This document shows, in pieces, positions 25,680 to 34,941 of a stretch of 64,000 bases of DNA. Under the pieces are notes generated by a model. The model made no database searches. It worked only from the letters and a program-made list of their open reading frames with translations, and was not told the DNA's origin. The position numbers and the translations under genes were made by a program. Origin of the DNA: Paenibacillus sp. SC116 (GTDB lineage Bacteria; Bacillota; Bacilli; Paenibacillales; Paenibacillaceae); the NCBI RefSeq assembly GCF_024733555.1, contig NZ_JANIOF010000003.1, positions 248,001 to 312,000 on the forward strand. Reading direction: 5' to 3'. Position 1 is the stretch's first letter; each line of letters begins with the position of its first letter.

Positions 25680-27455
25680 ATGACGAAGACGAAAATTGTA
25701 GGAGGCAGCTTTGTCATTGAGGATGTGGGAGCAGACGCAATCGTAACACCGGAAGATTTTACAGCTGAGCAGCGGATGATACAGGATACAGCAAGAGAAT
25801 ATGTAGCGACAGAAGTTATTCCGCATGATGAAGAACTAGAGAAGCAGGATTATGCACTGACAGTGAAGCTGATGCGCAAGGCAGGGGAGGTAGGTTTGCT
25901 TAGTGCAGATATTCCTGAACTGTATGGCGGACTCGGACTTGATAAGGTCAGCTCCACAATCATTAGCGAAACGTTGTCACCAGCTTCCTCCTTCGCTTTA
26001 TCGATTGGGGCACATGTTGGAATAGGTACGCTGCCAATTGTATTTTTCGGCACATCTGAACAGAAGCAAAAGTACTTGCCCAACTTAGCGACAGGCGAAA
26101 AGATTGCAGCTTATTGCCTCACCGAACCTGCCTCAGGATCGGATGCCTTGGGGGCGAAGACGACAGCGAAGTTGTCTGAGGATGGCCAACACTACATTCT
26201 TAACGGCTCGAAAATCTATATTACGAATGCGGGCTTTGCAGATATTTTCATCGTGTATGCCAAAGTAGACGGCAAAGACTTCACGGCCTTTATTGTGGAG
26301 CGGGATATGGAAGGCTTTACGGTAGGTCCTGAGGAAAAGAAGATGGGGATTAAGGGTTCCTCGACACGCCCGCTGTACTTTGAGGATGTGAAGGTTCCCG
26401 TCGATCATGTGTTAGGTGAGATTGGGCGCGGCCATTTGATCGCGTTTAATATTTTGAACATCGGACGCTTCAAGCTGGCAGCAGGTTGTCTTGGTGCTCA
26501 AAAAGAGGCAATTGCATTAAGTTCTCGTTATGCAAATGAGCGTAAACAGTTTGGACGCGCGATCTCCTCATTCCCGCTTGTCGCTGGCAAGCTGGCAGAT
26601 ATGAATATTCAGACGTACGTATCAGAAAGTATGGTTTACCGCACATCAGGCCTTATCGATGAACGCCTAAAGGACGTTAATGACCAAGATGCCGACTCTG
26701 GTGCGCAGGCTGCGAAAGCAATTGCGGAATATGCGCTCGAATGCTCGATTAACAAAGTATTTGTCACCGAGGCGCTTGATTTTGTGGCAGATGAAGGGGT
26801 ACAAATTCATGGCGGCTACGGCTATGTGCAGGAATATAAAATTGAGCGTATTTATCGCGATTCACGGATTAATCGTATTTTCGAAGGAACAAATGAGATC
26901 AATAGGCTACTTATCCCGGGTACGCTGTTGAAGCGCGCGATGAAAGGTGAGCTGCCGCTAATCGCGAAAGTCCAAGAGCTGCAAGGAGAGCTAATCTCGC
27001 TTATGCCTGGGCAAACCTTTGAGGGAACGTTGGAGCAGGAGTCGCATTTGGTAGCAGCTGCGAAAAAAGTGTTCTTAACAGTTGGAGGATTGGCCGTACA
27101 GAAATATGGGACTTCCTTGGAGAAGGAACAAGAGGTGCTCAGTTACTTGGCAGATTTGATGATCCAAATTTATGCCATCGAGAGCACGCTGCTGCGTACC
27201 CGCAAGCGGATTGGTAAGGTAGGGGAAGAGAAGGCGAAGGCTGCGATTCAGATGACCGAAGTGTTTATTCATGAGGCATTTGCTAAGATCGAGCATATTG
27301 CCAAAGAAACGGCAGCTGCCATGGAGAGCGGAGATACGTTGCGGACGCACCTATCGATATTGAAGAAGCTCGTACGCCGCACACCGATTAACGCAGTTGG
27401 CTTGAAGCGGGAGATTGCCGCACGTGTGATCCAAGCGGAGGGTTATATTATTTAA
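25680..27455 (+). CDS. fadE: Acyl-CoA dehydrogenase, FadE type
   Basis: A 591-residue flavoenzyme, the length of Bacillus FadE. It has the N-terminal helical domain (RMIQDTAREYVATEVIP), the FAD/substrate strand with CLTEPASGSDALGAKTTA (near residue 140-155), and the C-terminal signature YGYVQEYKIERIYRDSRINRIFEGTNEINR near residue 370-400, plus the extra C-terminal helical domain of this subfamily. It performs the first step of beta-oxidation and hands electrons to EtfAB. It lies in the fadA operon. No clear terminator was found in the 200 bases that follow. Confidence 0.95.
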   Translation: MTKTKIVGGSFVIEDVGADAIVTPEDFTAEQRMIQDTAREYVATEVIPHDEELEKQDYALTVKLMRKAGEVGLLSADIPELYGGLGLDKVSSTIISETLSPASSFALSIGAHVGIGTLPIVFFGTSEQKQKYLPNLATGEKIAAYCLTEPASGSDALGAKTTAKLSEDGQHYILNGSKIYITNAGFADIFIVYAKVDGKDFTAFIVERDMEGFTVGPEEKKMGIKGSSTRPLYFEDVKVPVDHVLGEIGRGHLIAFNILNIGRFKLAAGCLGAQKEAIALSSRYANERKQFGRAISSFPLVAGKLADMNIQTYVSESMVYRTSGLIDERLKDVNDQDADSGAQAAKAIAEYALECSINKVFVTEALDFVADEGVQIHGGYGYVQEYKIERIYRDSRINRIFEGTNEINRLLIPGTLLKRAMKGELPLIAKVQELQGELISLMPGQTFEGTLEQESHLVAAAKKVFLTVGGLAVQKYGTSLEKEQEVLSYLADLMIQIYAIESTLLRTRKRIGKVGEEKAKAAIQMTEVFIHEAFAKIEHIAKETAAAMESGDTLRTHLSILKKLVRRTPINAVGLKREIAARVIQAEGYII

Positions 27456-27663
27456 TAGCATCTGAACCACTAGATGAGATGACTGCATTTACATGCTTTA
27501 CTATTCATCTAATCAACTTCAGGCGCTTAGACTGGACTTTTGGCGGGTCAAACAACTAGCTGCGGCATGTTAGACTATCTCTATCCAAAACGCTGCGTCA
27601 GAACGAACATCTCAGACCTCTTACACCGAAACGAAGCGTTAAGCAGATAAGGATGTGGGGCAT

Positions 27664-28317
27664 ATGAGAAAGTCAACTTGGCCGTTAGTGATCGTTGCTG
27701 TCTTTGCAATAGTCATTTCGGTGATGGCGTGGAATCAGTATATTTTTACTCCAGATGCGTTGGGGGAGAATGGCGACGGATTAATAGGGGTAAAGCAAGG
27801 TGAAGCAACTACGTTTACTGCTCAGTGGACAGGGATGCTATATGTTCATATCGTAAGCAGTGTAATTGCGTTAGTTATCGGAGCCTATCAATGGTTTCCG
27901 CGGTGGAGAAAGAAGTTTCGTGGGGCTCATCGGACATTAGGAATGTTGTATGGCATTGGTGTGCTGTTTGGTGGGATTAGCGGACTGTATTTGGCTGTAT
28001 ATGCGACAGGCGGCTGGATTGCCCAAATGGGGTTTGGTGTACTTGCCGTGCTGTGGTTGTACACGGCGTACTATGGAGTGCGTGAAGGAATTGAAGGGAA
28101 TTACCGTGAACATCGCAAGTGGATGCTGCGCAATTATGCGCTAACGTTTGCTGCGGTAACCTTACGGTTGATGATATTATTATCCGTTTCTTTGTTTGGC
28201 GGAGAGAACTTCTTGGTTTATTACGTTATCATTTCTTGGATGTGCTGGGTGCCTAATTTGTTCGTGGCAGAGTGGCTCATCCGCAGGAGTGGACGTATTC
28301 AACGCAAGACGGCCTAA
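27664..28317 (+). CDS. DUF2306-type membrane protein
   Basis: About 217 residues with a first membrane helix (residues 6-24), a short external segment, then six more helices; HIVSSVIALVIGAYQWFPRWR, AHRTLGMLYGIGVLFGGISGLYLA and EHRKWMLRNYALTFAAVTLRL contain the conserved His residues of the DUF2306/YozB-like group. His in the helices suggests haem or metal binding as in cytochrome b561-like proteins, but this is unproven. The ATG is preferred over a GTG 9 bases upstream because AAGGATG lies 8 bases ahead of it. Confidence 0.75.
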   Translation: MRKSTWPLVIVAVFAIVISVMAWNQYIFTPDALGENGDGLIGVKQGEATTFTAQWTGMLYVHIVSSVIALVIGAYQWFPRWRKKFRGAHRTLGMLYGIGVLFGGISGLYLAVYATGGWIAQMGFGVLAVLWLYTAYYGVREGIEGNYREHRKWMLRNYALTFAAVTLRLMILLSVSLFGGENFLVYYVIISWMCWVPNLFVAEWLIRRSGRIQRKTA

Positions 28318-28335
28318 TAGATGATCAGATAAACG

Positions 28336-28373
28336 AAAGGAGCAGTGTCCGTGACAGGACGCTGCTCCTTTGT
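28336..28373. terminator. Terminator after the DUF2306 gene
   Basis: AAAGGAGCAG-GTCC / GGAC-CTGCTCCTTT forms a stem of about 14 bp with one internal mismatch, followed by TGTTCG. The T-run is short. Confidence 0.65.
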
Positions 28374-28509
28374 TCGTTGGTCTCATTACCTTATGTTACT
28401 GTCACCTAAGTAATTGCTTAACTATCCGATTCGATGTTGGTCAACAGCTCACGAATGAAGAATCAATAACTGGCAGCTACAGTTCCGAGTTATATGCGGC
28501 TAGCGAATG

Positions 28510-30225
28510 CTAAGAACTAAACTGCGCATGATGCAGACGGCTGTAAATCCCACCTGCGGTTACAAGCTCATCATGCTTGCCTTGCTCTGAAATGCCTTCC
28601 TCTGTCACGACGACGATGCGATCTGCATTCTTGATCGTAGCCAATCTGTGAGCGATGACGAGTGTCGTACGTCCAACAGACAGTTCCGCTAAAGACTGCT
28701 GAATTGCTTGCTCCGTCTCTGTATCAAGAGCAGAAGTTGCTTCATCTAGAATGAGGATCGGCGGATTTTTCAAGAACATGCGCGCTATCGCCAAGCGCTG
28801 CTTCTGACCACCAGAGAGCTTCACGCCGCGTTCACCAACGACAGTCAGCAAGCCATCTGGCTGTGAACGGATAAAGTCGTCCAATCTTGCACGACGAGCA
28901 GCCTCCAAAATTTCCTCATCGGTTGCACCAAGCTTGCCGTACTCAATATTTTCCCGGATTGTTCCTGCGAATAAGAACACATCCTGCTGCACGATACCGA
29001 TCTGACGGCGTAAGCTTGTGAGTGTCATGTCTCGAATATCAATGTTATCAATCGTGATGCCGCCCTCATTTCGCTCGTAGAAGCGGGGGAGTAGGCTGCA
29101 CAGTGTTGTCTTACCAGCGCCTGATGGACCGACAAACGCAATTGTTTCACCTGCGTGAATCGTCAAGTTAATCTGGTTAAGCACATTGGCATGTCCTTCG
29201 TAACCGAATGTAACGTTCTCGTAGCGAATATTTCCATTCAGATGTGTAACTTCAATCGCATCGGGTACGTCTGCTACATCTGGCTCTGTATCGATAATTT
29301 CGAGATATCGTTTGAAGCCGGCAATACCTTTAGGATAGCTTTCGATAACAGCGTTAATTTTCTCAATTGGTCTAAAGAACACGTTCGTAAGTAACAGGAA
29401 ACCAACGAACTCACCGATTGTGATCTTACCTTGAATGACGAACCATGTTCCTGATATTAGTACAAATAGATTCCCTAATCGCATAAGTAGATAGCTGGTC
29501 GAAATATTGAAGCCCATTATTTTGTAGGCCATCAGCTTCGCTTCACGGAAACGCATATTGTTGACGGAAAATTGCTTCTTCTCATGCTCTTCGTTCGCAA
29601 ACGCTTGAACAACGCGGATACCGCCAACACTATCTTCCACGCGTGCGTTGAAATCTGCGATATCGGAGAACATACGGTCAGCCGCTACAGTCATGCGCTT
29701 GTTGCAAACCACGACCAGCCATGCCATAAATGGCACGATAATGAAAGTCATCAAGGCCAACTGTACATTCATATACAGCATAATCGTAAAGGAGCCGATC
29801 AAGGTCATGATCGCGATGAAAATATCTTCGGGACCGTGATGCGCCACCTCACCAATTTCGAACAAATCATTCGTCATACGAGACATCGTATGACCGGTCT
29901 TGTTATTGTCAAAGTAACGGAAAGATAGCTTTTGAATATGATCAAACAGCTTTTTCCTCATGTCCGTTTCGATGTTGATGCCAAGCTTATGTCCCCAATA
30001 CGTTACCACATAGTTGAGTCCTGTATTGATGATATACATGATGAGCAGCCCGAAGCATGCCCATGTGATCCATGTCCAGTTATTGCTTGGAAGTAGAACA
30101 TCTACGACTCTATTAACAACGAGCGGGAAGCCCAACTCCAAAAGAGCAGCGATCACAGCACAGGAAAAGTCGAGTATAAACAAACCGCGATAAGGGCGGT
30201 AGTACGAGAAAAATCGTTTTAACAT
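28510..30225 (-). CDS. ABC-type exporter (MsbA/LmrA-like half transporter)
   Basis: About 571 residues: six-helix exporter domain, then an ATPase with Walker A GPSGAGKTT (near 365), Q-loop, signature LSGGQKQRLAIARM (near 470), ILDEATSALD and IAHRL. It is the homodimeric multidrug/lipid exporter type. A near-perfect Fur-like box stands 144 bases upstream, suggesting iron control and perhaps a role in siderophore or haem-related export, which is inference. The start is uncertain: AAAAAGGAG precedes an in-frame GTG at 30240 too closely and this ATG by 14 bases. The gene is separated from nrdB by a terminator. Confidence 0.85.
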   Translation of the reverse strand: MLKRFFSYYRPYRGLFILDFSCAVIAALLELGFPLVVNRVVDVLLPSNNWTWITWACFGLLIMYIINTGLNYVVTYWGHKLGINIETDMRKKLFDHIQKLSFRYFDNNKTGHTMSRMTNDLFEIGEVAHHGPEDIFIAIMTLIGSFTIMLYMNVQLALMTFIIVPFMAWLVVVCNKRMTVAADRMFSDIADFNARVEDSVGGIRVVQAFANEEHEKKQFSVNNMRFREAKLMAYKIMGFNISTSYLLMRLGNLFVLISGTWFVIQGKITIGEFVGFLLLTNVFFRPIEKINAVIESYPKGIAGFKRYLEIIDTEPDVADVPDAIEVTHLNGNIRYENVTFGYEGHANVLNQINLTIHAGETIAFVGPSGAGKTTLCSLLPRFYERNEGGITIDNIDIRDMTLTSLRRQIGIVQQDVFLFAGTIRENIEYGKLGATDEEILEAARRARLDDFIRSQPDGLLTVVGERGVKLSGGQKQRLAIARMFLKNPPILILDEATSALDTETEQAIQQSLAELSVGRTTLVIAHRLATIKNADRIVVVTEEGISEQGKHDELVTAGGIYSRLHHAQFSS

Positions 30226-30368
30226 GGAATTGCATTTCACTCCTTTTTCTGTTGAAGACTATGTCTTTAGCTAATCACTAATCAGTAATTCATTCCTGTA
30301 TTATTGGTGGCTGAGTGAAGGTAAGGGAAGTGAATAGGCTGCTGGGCAAGAAGTTAAAGATGACCAAT

Positions 30369-30383
30369 TGATAATCGTTATCA
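30369..30383. promoter_or_regulatory. Fur-like box upstream of the ABC exporter
   Basis: TGATAATCGTTATCA matches the 7-1-7 Fur/Per-type consensus TGATAATNATTATCA at all but one defined position (G for A). It lies between the exporter start and the nrdB terminator, so the exporter is the likely target. Confidence 0.6.
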
Positions 30384-30444
30384 ATGGTAGCATCAATTGT
30401 ATAGGATGTCTACAAATCTCATGAATATTAATGAGGTGTTACTT

Positions 30445-30483
30445 AAAAAAAAGAGCAGCGCCACCAATGTGACCCTGCTCTTT
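30445..30483 (-). terminator. Terminator of nrdB
   Basis: On the minus strand AAAGAGCAG / CTGCTCTTT is followed by a run of eight T (A at 30445-30452 on the + strand), 34 bases after the nrdB stop. Confidence 0.85.
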
Positions 30484-30516
30484 CTGGATGTAATAGATAA
30501 ACAATATGATTACAGC

Positions 30517-31569
30517 TTACAGCTCGTCGAACCCATTGTCGTCGCCAGCTTTTGCATACGTGCGGGACTTCGCTTCGAAGAAGTCAGTCTTCGTTGCGTT
30601 CAATGCATCGTCAGAGAACGGCTTAATCCAAGGCATGCAGTTCACGTCTACGCCTTCATAGGCTTTGTCCATACCCATGAGCGCAAGGCGACGGTTCGCG
30701 ATATGCTTGATGTAGTCAGACAGCTCACGAAGGTCAATACCGCTAATATTTTTAAGCGTGTAATGTGCCCAGTTTGTTTCCAACTGTACTGCACGCTCGA
30801 TTGTATCATATACATATTTGCGGTTTGCTTCTGTATCCAGCTCTGGGAAGTCGCGCATCAACTGCTTGAACACTTCACCGAAGAAGTAGCAGTGCTGATT
30901 CTCGTCACGTTGAATGTAAGAGATCATTTGACTCGTACCCATCATCTTCTGATCGCGTGCCAAGTTGTAGAAGAAGGCAAATGTCGAGTAGAAGAAGATA
31001 CCTTCTAGAATCAAGTCCGCAACTAATGATTGGAAGAACGTTTGCGGAGTTGGGTTGTTACGGAAAGACTGATAAATATCAGCGATAAAGCGATTGCGCT
31101 CAAGCAATACTTCATCATGCTTCCAGTACTCAAAAATTTCTTTCTGTTCTTGTTCCGAAACGATAGAAGAAAGAACATAGGAGTACGATTGGTTATGAAC
31201 CACTTCTTGCTGTGCGATAATTGCAGAAATCGCTTCAAGTGAAGAGTCTGTAAAGTACTGCTTCACGTCACCAACGTACATCGTCTGCATGGAGTCTAGA
31301 ACAGCAAGCAGGGAGATGTTAATTTTAAATGCACGTCGCTCTTCTTCAGACAATAGAGCAAATTGCTGCGCATCTTTGTTCATCGGAATCTCGTCTGCGA
31401 TCCAATGGTTCAGCAGCAATACTTTGTAAAGCTTGTACATATGCGGCATGCGAATATCGTCCCAGTTCAAAATACCGGAACATTCACCCATAATAATACG
31501 GGTGGATTGGTTAGGTGCGGATGTGTTAAAGATCGACTGACGCTTCAAATCTTGTTCTAACAAGCTCAT
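30517..31569 (-). CDS. nrdB: Class I ribonucleotide reductase, beta subunit
   Basis: A 350-residue protein with the six metal ligands of the di-metal site: Asp in AVLDSMQ, Glu and His in QQEVVH, Glu in LILEG, and Glu and His in RDENQH. The radical Tyr lies four residues after the first His (EVVHNQSY), so this is a tyrosyl-radical type rather than a Tyr-less class Ic. The C-terminal tail ending GFDEL would dock into the alpha subunit. It makes deoxynucleotides with the NrdA encoded upstream; the 211-base gap between them holds hairpins. The ATG is preceded by a GGA-type site. Confidence 0.92.
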   Translation of the reverse strand: MSLLEQDLKRQSIFNTSAPNQSTRIIMGECSGILNWDDIRMPHMYKLYKVLLLNHWIADEIPMNKDAQQFALLSEEERRAFKINISLLAVLDSMQTMYVGDVKQYFTDSSLEAISAIIAQQEVVHNQSYSYVLSSIVSEQEQKEIFEYWKHDEVLLERNRFIADIYQSFRNNPTPQTFFQSLVADLILEGIFFYSTFAFFYNLARDQKMMGTSQMISYIQRDENQHCYFFGEVFKQLMRDFPELDTEANRKYVYDTIERAVQLETNWAHYTLKNISGIDLRELSDYIKHIANRRLALMGMDKAYEGVDVNCMPWIKPFSDDALNATKTDFFEAKSRTYAKAGDDNGFDEL

Positions 31570-31669
31570 GAAGGAGCACGTCCTTTCTGCATAACAATAA
31601 TGATAGATGAAATTAGTAGCTTATATCCTAAAGTTTCGACATCGATTCGAAACTATTTTGTCCAAAGGA

Positions 31670-31712
31670 AGGGCACAAGAGGAAGGCGGTAGCCAGTAAC
31701 TCGTTGTGCCCT
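31670..31712 (-). other. Hairpin between nrdA and nrdB
   Basis: AGGGCACAA / TTGTGCCCT (31670-31678 with 31704-31712) encloses an inner GGC/GCC helix. A second hairpin, AGTTTCGA / TCGAAACT, lies at 31632-31654. Neither has a good T-run on the minus strand. They could set the ratio of nrdA and nrdB transcripts by processing or partial termination. Confidence 0.45.
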
Positions 31713-31779
31713 ATTATCATATATACATGTTCGTTTAAAAGCGTGAGTACTAATTATGGAGCTCTAGAGCCCTAATGAA

Positions 31780-34137
31780 TTAAGAGCTGCAAGATTCACA
31801 TTCTTCAACCGTCAATGCTTGGCTGCGCACATAGTACGTAGACTTCATGCCATCGCGCCATGCGTGTAGGTGAAGCTCAAGGAATTCAACTGCACGGATG
31901 TCAGGACGAACGTACAAGTTGAAGCTTTGGCCTTGATCGATATGGCGCTGACGAGCAGCTGCCATACGGATAGACGCATGTTGGTCAAGACGGAACGCTG
32001 TCTTGTAGAACCACATTGTCTTGTCGGACAAGTCTGGAGCCGGATTCGCAATCTTGTAAGTTGTTTTCTCTTCGTAGCTCAACAATTCATATACAGGGTC
32101 AATACTTGCTGTGGAACCTGCAATAATGGACGTAGAGCCGTTTGGTGCTACTGCCATCAACCAGCCATTGCGCATACCGTTCTCACGAACTTCTGCCGCC
32201 AACTGCTGCCATTGTTCCGTCGTAATGAATTCACCAACACGAGTGCCTGTTGTGTATTCACGATCTTCGAAGTAGCGGCCATTTTCCCACTCAGAACCAG
32301 GGAAGAGCTCGTACGTTCCTTTTTCCTTCGCCAATTCCATGCTGGAGCGGATCGCCAAGAAGTTAATGCGCTCGTACAGATTGTCATTGAACGTAACTGC
32401 TTTGTCGGATTCCCAAGCGATTCCTTCAAGCGCAAGCAAGTGATGCAAACCGAATGTTCCGAGACCGATTGCACGGTAGCGGCGGTTCGTGTGCTGTGCT
32501 TGCAATACTTCAATATTGTTAATGTCGATAACGTTGTCGAGCATACGAACTTGAATGGGCACAAGGCGATCCAATACGTCAGCACGTACCGCACGAGCCA
32601 AGTGAATGGAGTTCAAGTTACATACAACAAAGTCACCAGGTGTTTTTGTAATCACGATGCGTGTTTGTCCGTCTTTTGTTACAAGCTCTTCGTGCTCAAC
32701 AACGGTAGCGGACATGTTTTGGAAAATTTCTGTACACAAGTTTGAGCTGTAAATCATACCGTGACCTTTGTTCGGGTTCGCACGGTTTGCAGCATCTTTG
32801 TAGAACATGTATGGTGTACCTGTCTCAAGCTGAGACTTCAATACACGCTTCATAATATCGATAGCTGGCAAAGTAATACGGGACAGTTGGATGTTAGCTA
32901 CTGCCTCAGCATATTTCTCACGGAATGTGCCTTCGCCGAACTTCTCATCATAGAAGTCTTCCAAGCCAAGCGGTCGACCATTCGCATCTGTCCAACCCAT
33001 TACTTTCTTAATTTCGTGCGGGCAGAACAGGTGCCAGTCCTCACGATTCTCTACAGCTTCCATGAATAAATCTGGAATCGAGATGCCATGGAAAATATCA
33101 TGCGCACGCATGCGCTCATCCCCGTTGTTCAACTTCAAGTCGAGGAAGGACAAAATATCTTTATGGTATACATCTAAGTACACAGCGATTGCGCCTTTAC
33201 GTGTACCCAGTTGGTCAACGCTGACAGCTGTATTGTTCAGCTGGCGAATCCATGGGATAACGCCGGAGCTTGTATTTTTATGACCGCGAATATCGGAACC
33301 GCGAGCACGCACTTTGCCCAAGTAAACGCCGATACCGCCGCCCATTTTGCTAAGGCGAGCAACGTCTGTATTGGAATCGAAAATACCTTCCAAGGAATCG
33401 TCGATCGTATCGATGAAGCAGCTGGAAAGCTGACCAGCAACTTTCTTGCCGGCATTCGCCATCGTTGGCGTTGCAGCTGTCATGTACAAGTTACTCATTG
33501 CCCAGTAAGCTTCTTTAGCAAGCTCTACACGGCGCTCCGCAGGCTCTTGATGCATCAAGTACATTGCGATAACCATGTAGCGTTCTTGTGGAAGCTCCAT
33601 CGTACGAGCATCGAAGTCAGTAGCCAAATAACGCTCACGAAGCGTCAGAAGGCCGATATAGTCGAACAATTCGTCACATATAGGCTCTATCGAAGCACCA
33701 AGATCACGAATTTCTTCTGGCGTGTATGCATCAAGCAACTCTTGACGGTACACACCGATTTCGACGAGGCGTTTGATCAATTTATAGAAATCGCCATATG
33801 GCTTGTCAGGATACGCTTTGTAGTTGCGATGTACAGCTGCTTCTTTATACAGCTTCGTCAATAGGGAACGCGCAGCGACGAACTTCCAGTCCGGCTCCTC
33901 ACGAGATACGAGCTCCAGTGCAGACATAATGCCAGCTTGTGTAATTTCCGCAGCTTGTACACTTGAAGAGCGAAGCTTCGTCAGTACACTGCGGTGCCAG
34001 CGCTCAATCTCAAGATGCGGGTAATCCTCCATAATGCGTTCGCCGTATACACGAATACGATTGGCATCGAAGGCAAGTGAACGATTGTTTGGTTTAAGTA
34101 CCGTCTGCACGGTATGAGCAGTATTGGTTGAATACAT
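31780..34137 (-). CDS. nrdA: Class I ribonucleotide reductase, alpha subunit
   Basis: About 785 residues with the catalytic features of class I alpha subunits: SCFIDTIDDSLEGI with the first active-site Cys, the NLCTEI motif with the thiyl-radical Cys, VCNLNSIHLA with the partner Cys, the PNGSTS phosphate loop and a C-terminal CESC Cys pair for re-reduction. The N-terminus (residues 15-105) is unlike a canonical ATP-cone. The ATG at 34137 follows GGAGGAGG by 8 bases; a GTG 18 bases upstream lies within that site. A hairpin and a small ORF precede it. Confidence 0.92.
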   Translation of the reverse strand: MYSTNTAHTVQTVLKPNNRSLAFDANRIRVYGERIMEDYPHLEIERWHRSVLTKLRSSSVQAAEITQAGIMSALELVSREEPDWKFVAARSLLTKLYKEAAVHRNYKAYPDKPYGDFYKLIKRLVEIGVYRQELLDAYTPEEIRDLGASIEPICDELFDYIGLLTLRERYLATDFDARTMELPQERYMVIAMYLMHQEPAERRVELAKEAYWAMSNLYMTAATPTMANAGKKVAGQLSSCFIDTIDDSLEGIFDSNTDVARLSKMGGGIGVYLGKVRARGSDIRGHKNTSSGVIPWIRQLNNTAVSVDQLGTRKGAIAVYLDVYHKDILSFLDLKLNNGDERMRAHDIFHGISIPDLFMEAVENREDWHLFCPHEIKKVMGWTDANGRPLGLEDFYDEKFGEGTFREKYAEAVANIQLSRITLPAIDIMKRVLKSQLETGTPYMFYKDAANRANPNKGHGMIYSSNLCTEIFQNMSATVVEHEELVTKDGQTRIVITKTPGDFVVCNLNSIHLARAVRADVLDRLVPIQVRMLDNVIDINNIEVLQAQHTNRRYRAIGLGTFGLHHLLALEGIAWESDKAVTFNDNLYERINFLAIRSSMELAKEKGTYELFPGSEWENGRYFEDREYTTGTRVGEFITTEQWQQLAAEVRENGMRNGWLMAVAPNGSTSIIAGSTASIDPVYELLSYEEKTTYKIANPAPDLSDKTMWFYKTAFRLDQHASIRMAAARQRHIDQGQSFNLYVRPDIRAVEFLELHLHAWRDGMKSTYYVRSQALTVEECESCSS

Positions 34138-34166
34138 AGGTTGTTCCTCCTCCACATAAATCCGTA

Positions 34167-34274
34167 CTATCCTGCATCATGTACATCCATATCATAAGCT
34201 GTCATTTCGCTAATCCATCTGTAGTAGTAGGCATTAGGCAGGAGACAGCGTTCTAACCGTCCGTCATGAGTCAT
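34167..34274 (-). CDS. 35-residue ORF in the nrdA leader
   Basis: The frame runs ATG (34274) to TAG (34167) and encodes MTHDGRLERCLL, PNAYYYRWIS, EMTAYDMDVHDAG. AAAGAGG lies 7 bases upstream of the ATG, and this ribosome binding site sits in the 3' arm of the hairpin at 34281-34343. The composition looks protein-like rather than random (three adjacent Tyr, Trp, balanced charge), and the frame is open 24 codons further upstream. It ends 29 bases before nrdA. It may be a leader peptide or an unannotated small protein; no family is recognised. Confidence 0.5.
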   Translation of the reverse strand: MTHDGRLERCLLPNAYYYRWISEMTAYDMDVHDAG

Positions 34275-34280
34275 AAGGAA

Positions 34281-34343
34281 GCCTCTTTGCTGCATGCACG
34301 TGACTGTCGGATCGTTCCGAACAGATGTCAGCCGCAAAGAGGC
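34281..34343 (-). promoter_or_regulatory. Large hairpin sequestering a ribosome binding site upstream of nrdA
   Basis: A perfect 10-bp outer stem GCCTCTTTGC / GCAAAGAGGC (34281-34290 with 34334-34343) encloses a second helix CTGT-CGGA / TCCG-ACAG with a TCGT-type loop. On the minus strand the 3' arm contains AAAGAGG, the ribosome binding site of the 35-codon ORF. This looks like an RNA regulatory element rather than a terminator (no T-run). Confidence 0.55.
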
Positions 34344-34827
34344 GTACTATTGTTATAAATTGCGCATACTGAATGTACCCTTATTCTCTAAAGGGCAGTG
34401 ATAATTATTAACGTTGACTTGGTTTTGGCTGTCCATAACAGACAGCTTGTCTAAGTCTCACGTGACCTTGGCAAGGTTTATCTTTTAGTTAAAATCGAGC
34501 ACGTTGAATGCCCTGCGAGGTCGACGAGATGGTTCATTCATATCAGTAATCAAGTTGTTAATATACTACATGAAATAAGGGGAAGTAAATAGGACTGAGT
34601 GACATTAATCATACCATAATGGGCTAAACCTTTGGTGCCATTGGCTTTAATTCGAGAGAAATTTTTTTTGGAAATGATGAGCTTGACGATGGGTCATTTT
34701 GAGTGATGAAATTTGAACAACTCGATGCTCACTTTTCTGTATGTTTATTACTAATATGCCCCCTCGCCAGTAGATCTAGTTTATTACAACGCATATAGAA
34801 TTCTCCCGAACTATAAAATAAGAAAAT

Positions 34828-34906
34828 AGAGCCTCTCAAAATCATCACTAGTTAGCGATCAACTAACGATCAGGCGAACAGTGACTAGCGACATTTGAAA
34901 GGCTCT
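34828..34906 (-). other. Long-stem hairpin, possible distal terminator of the Mn catalase gene
   Basis: AGAGCCTCTCAAA / TTTGAAAGGCTCT (34828-34840 with 34894-34906) forms a 13-bp stem with one mismatch and encloses smaller GTTAG/CTAAC and GATC repeats. On the minus strand it is followed by CTCTATTTTCTTATTTT. It stands 320 bases after the catalase stop, beyond the 19-bp repeat array. 34345-34827 shows no gene or element that I recognise. Confidence 0.45.
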
Positions 34907-34941
34907 TACTATGCTAGGGAAGCACTGGATTAGAAATTAGC

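Noticed and set aside
30397..31008. 203-codon + strand frame over nrdB
   Set aside because: Mostly antisense to nrdB and runs through its terminator; no ribosome binding site.
31870..32745. 291-codon frame antisense to nrdA
   Set aside because: Lies entirely within a well-supported conserved gene and has no ribosome binding site or domain.
34138..34600. Cobalamin riboswitch upstream of nrdA
   Set aside because: A cobalamin riboswitch can control class I nrd genes in some bacteria, but the conserved core (GCCACTG box and flanking elements) was not found on the minus strand.
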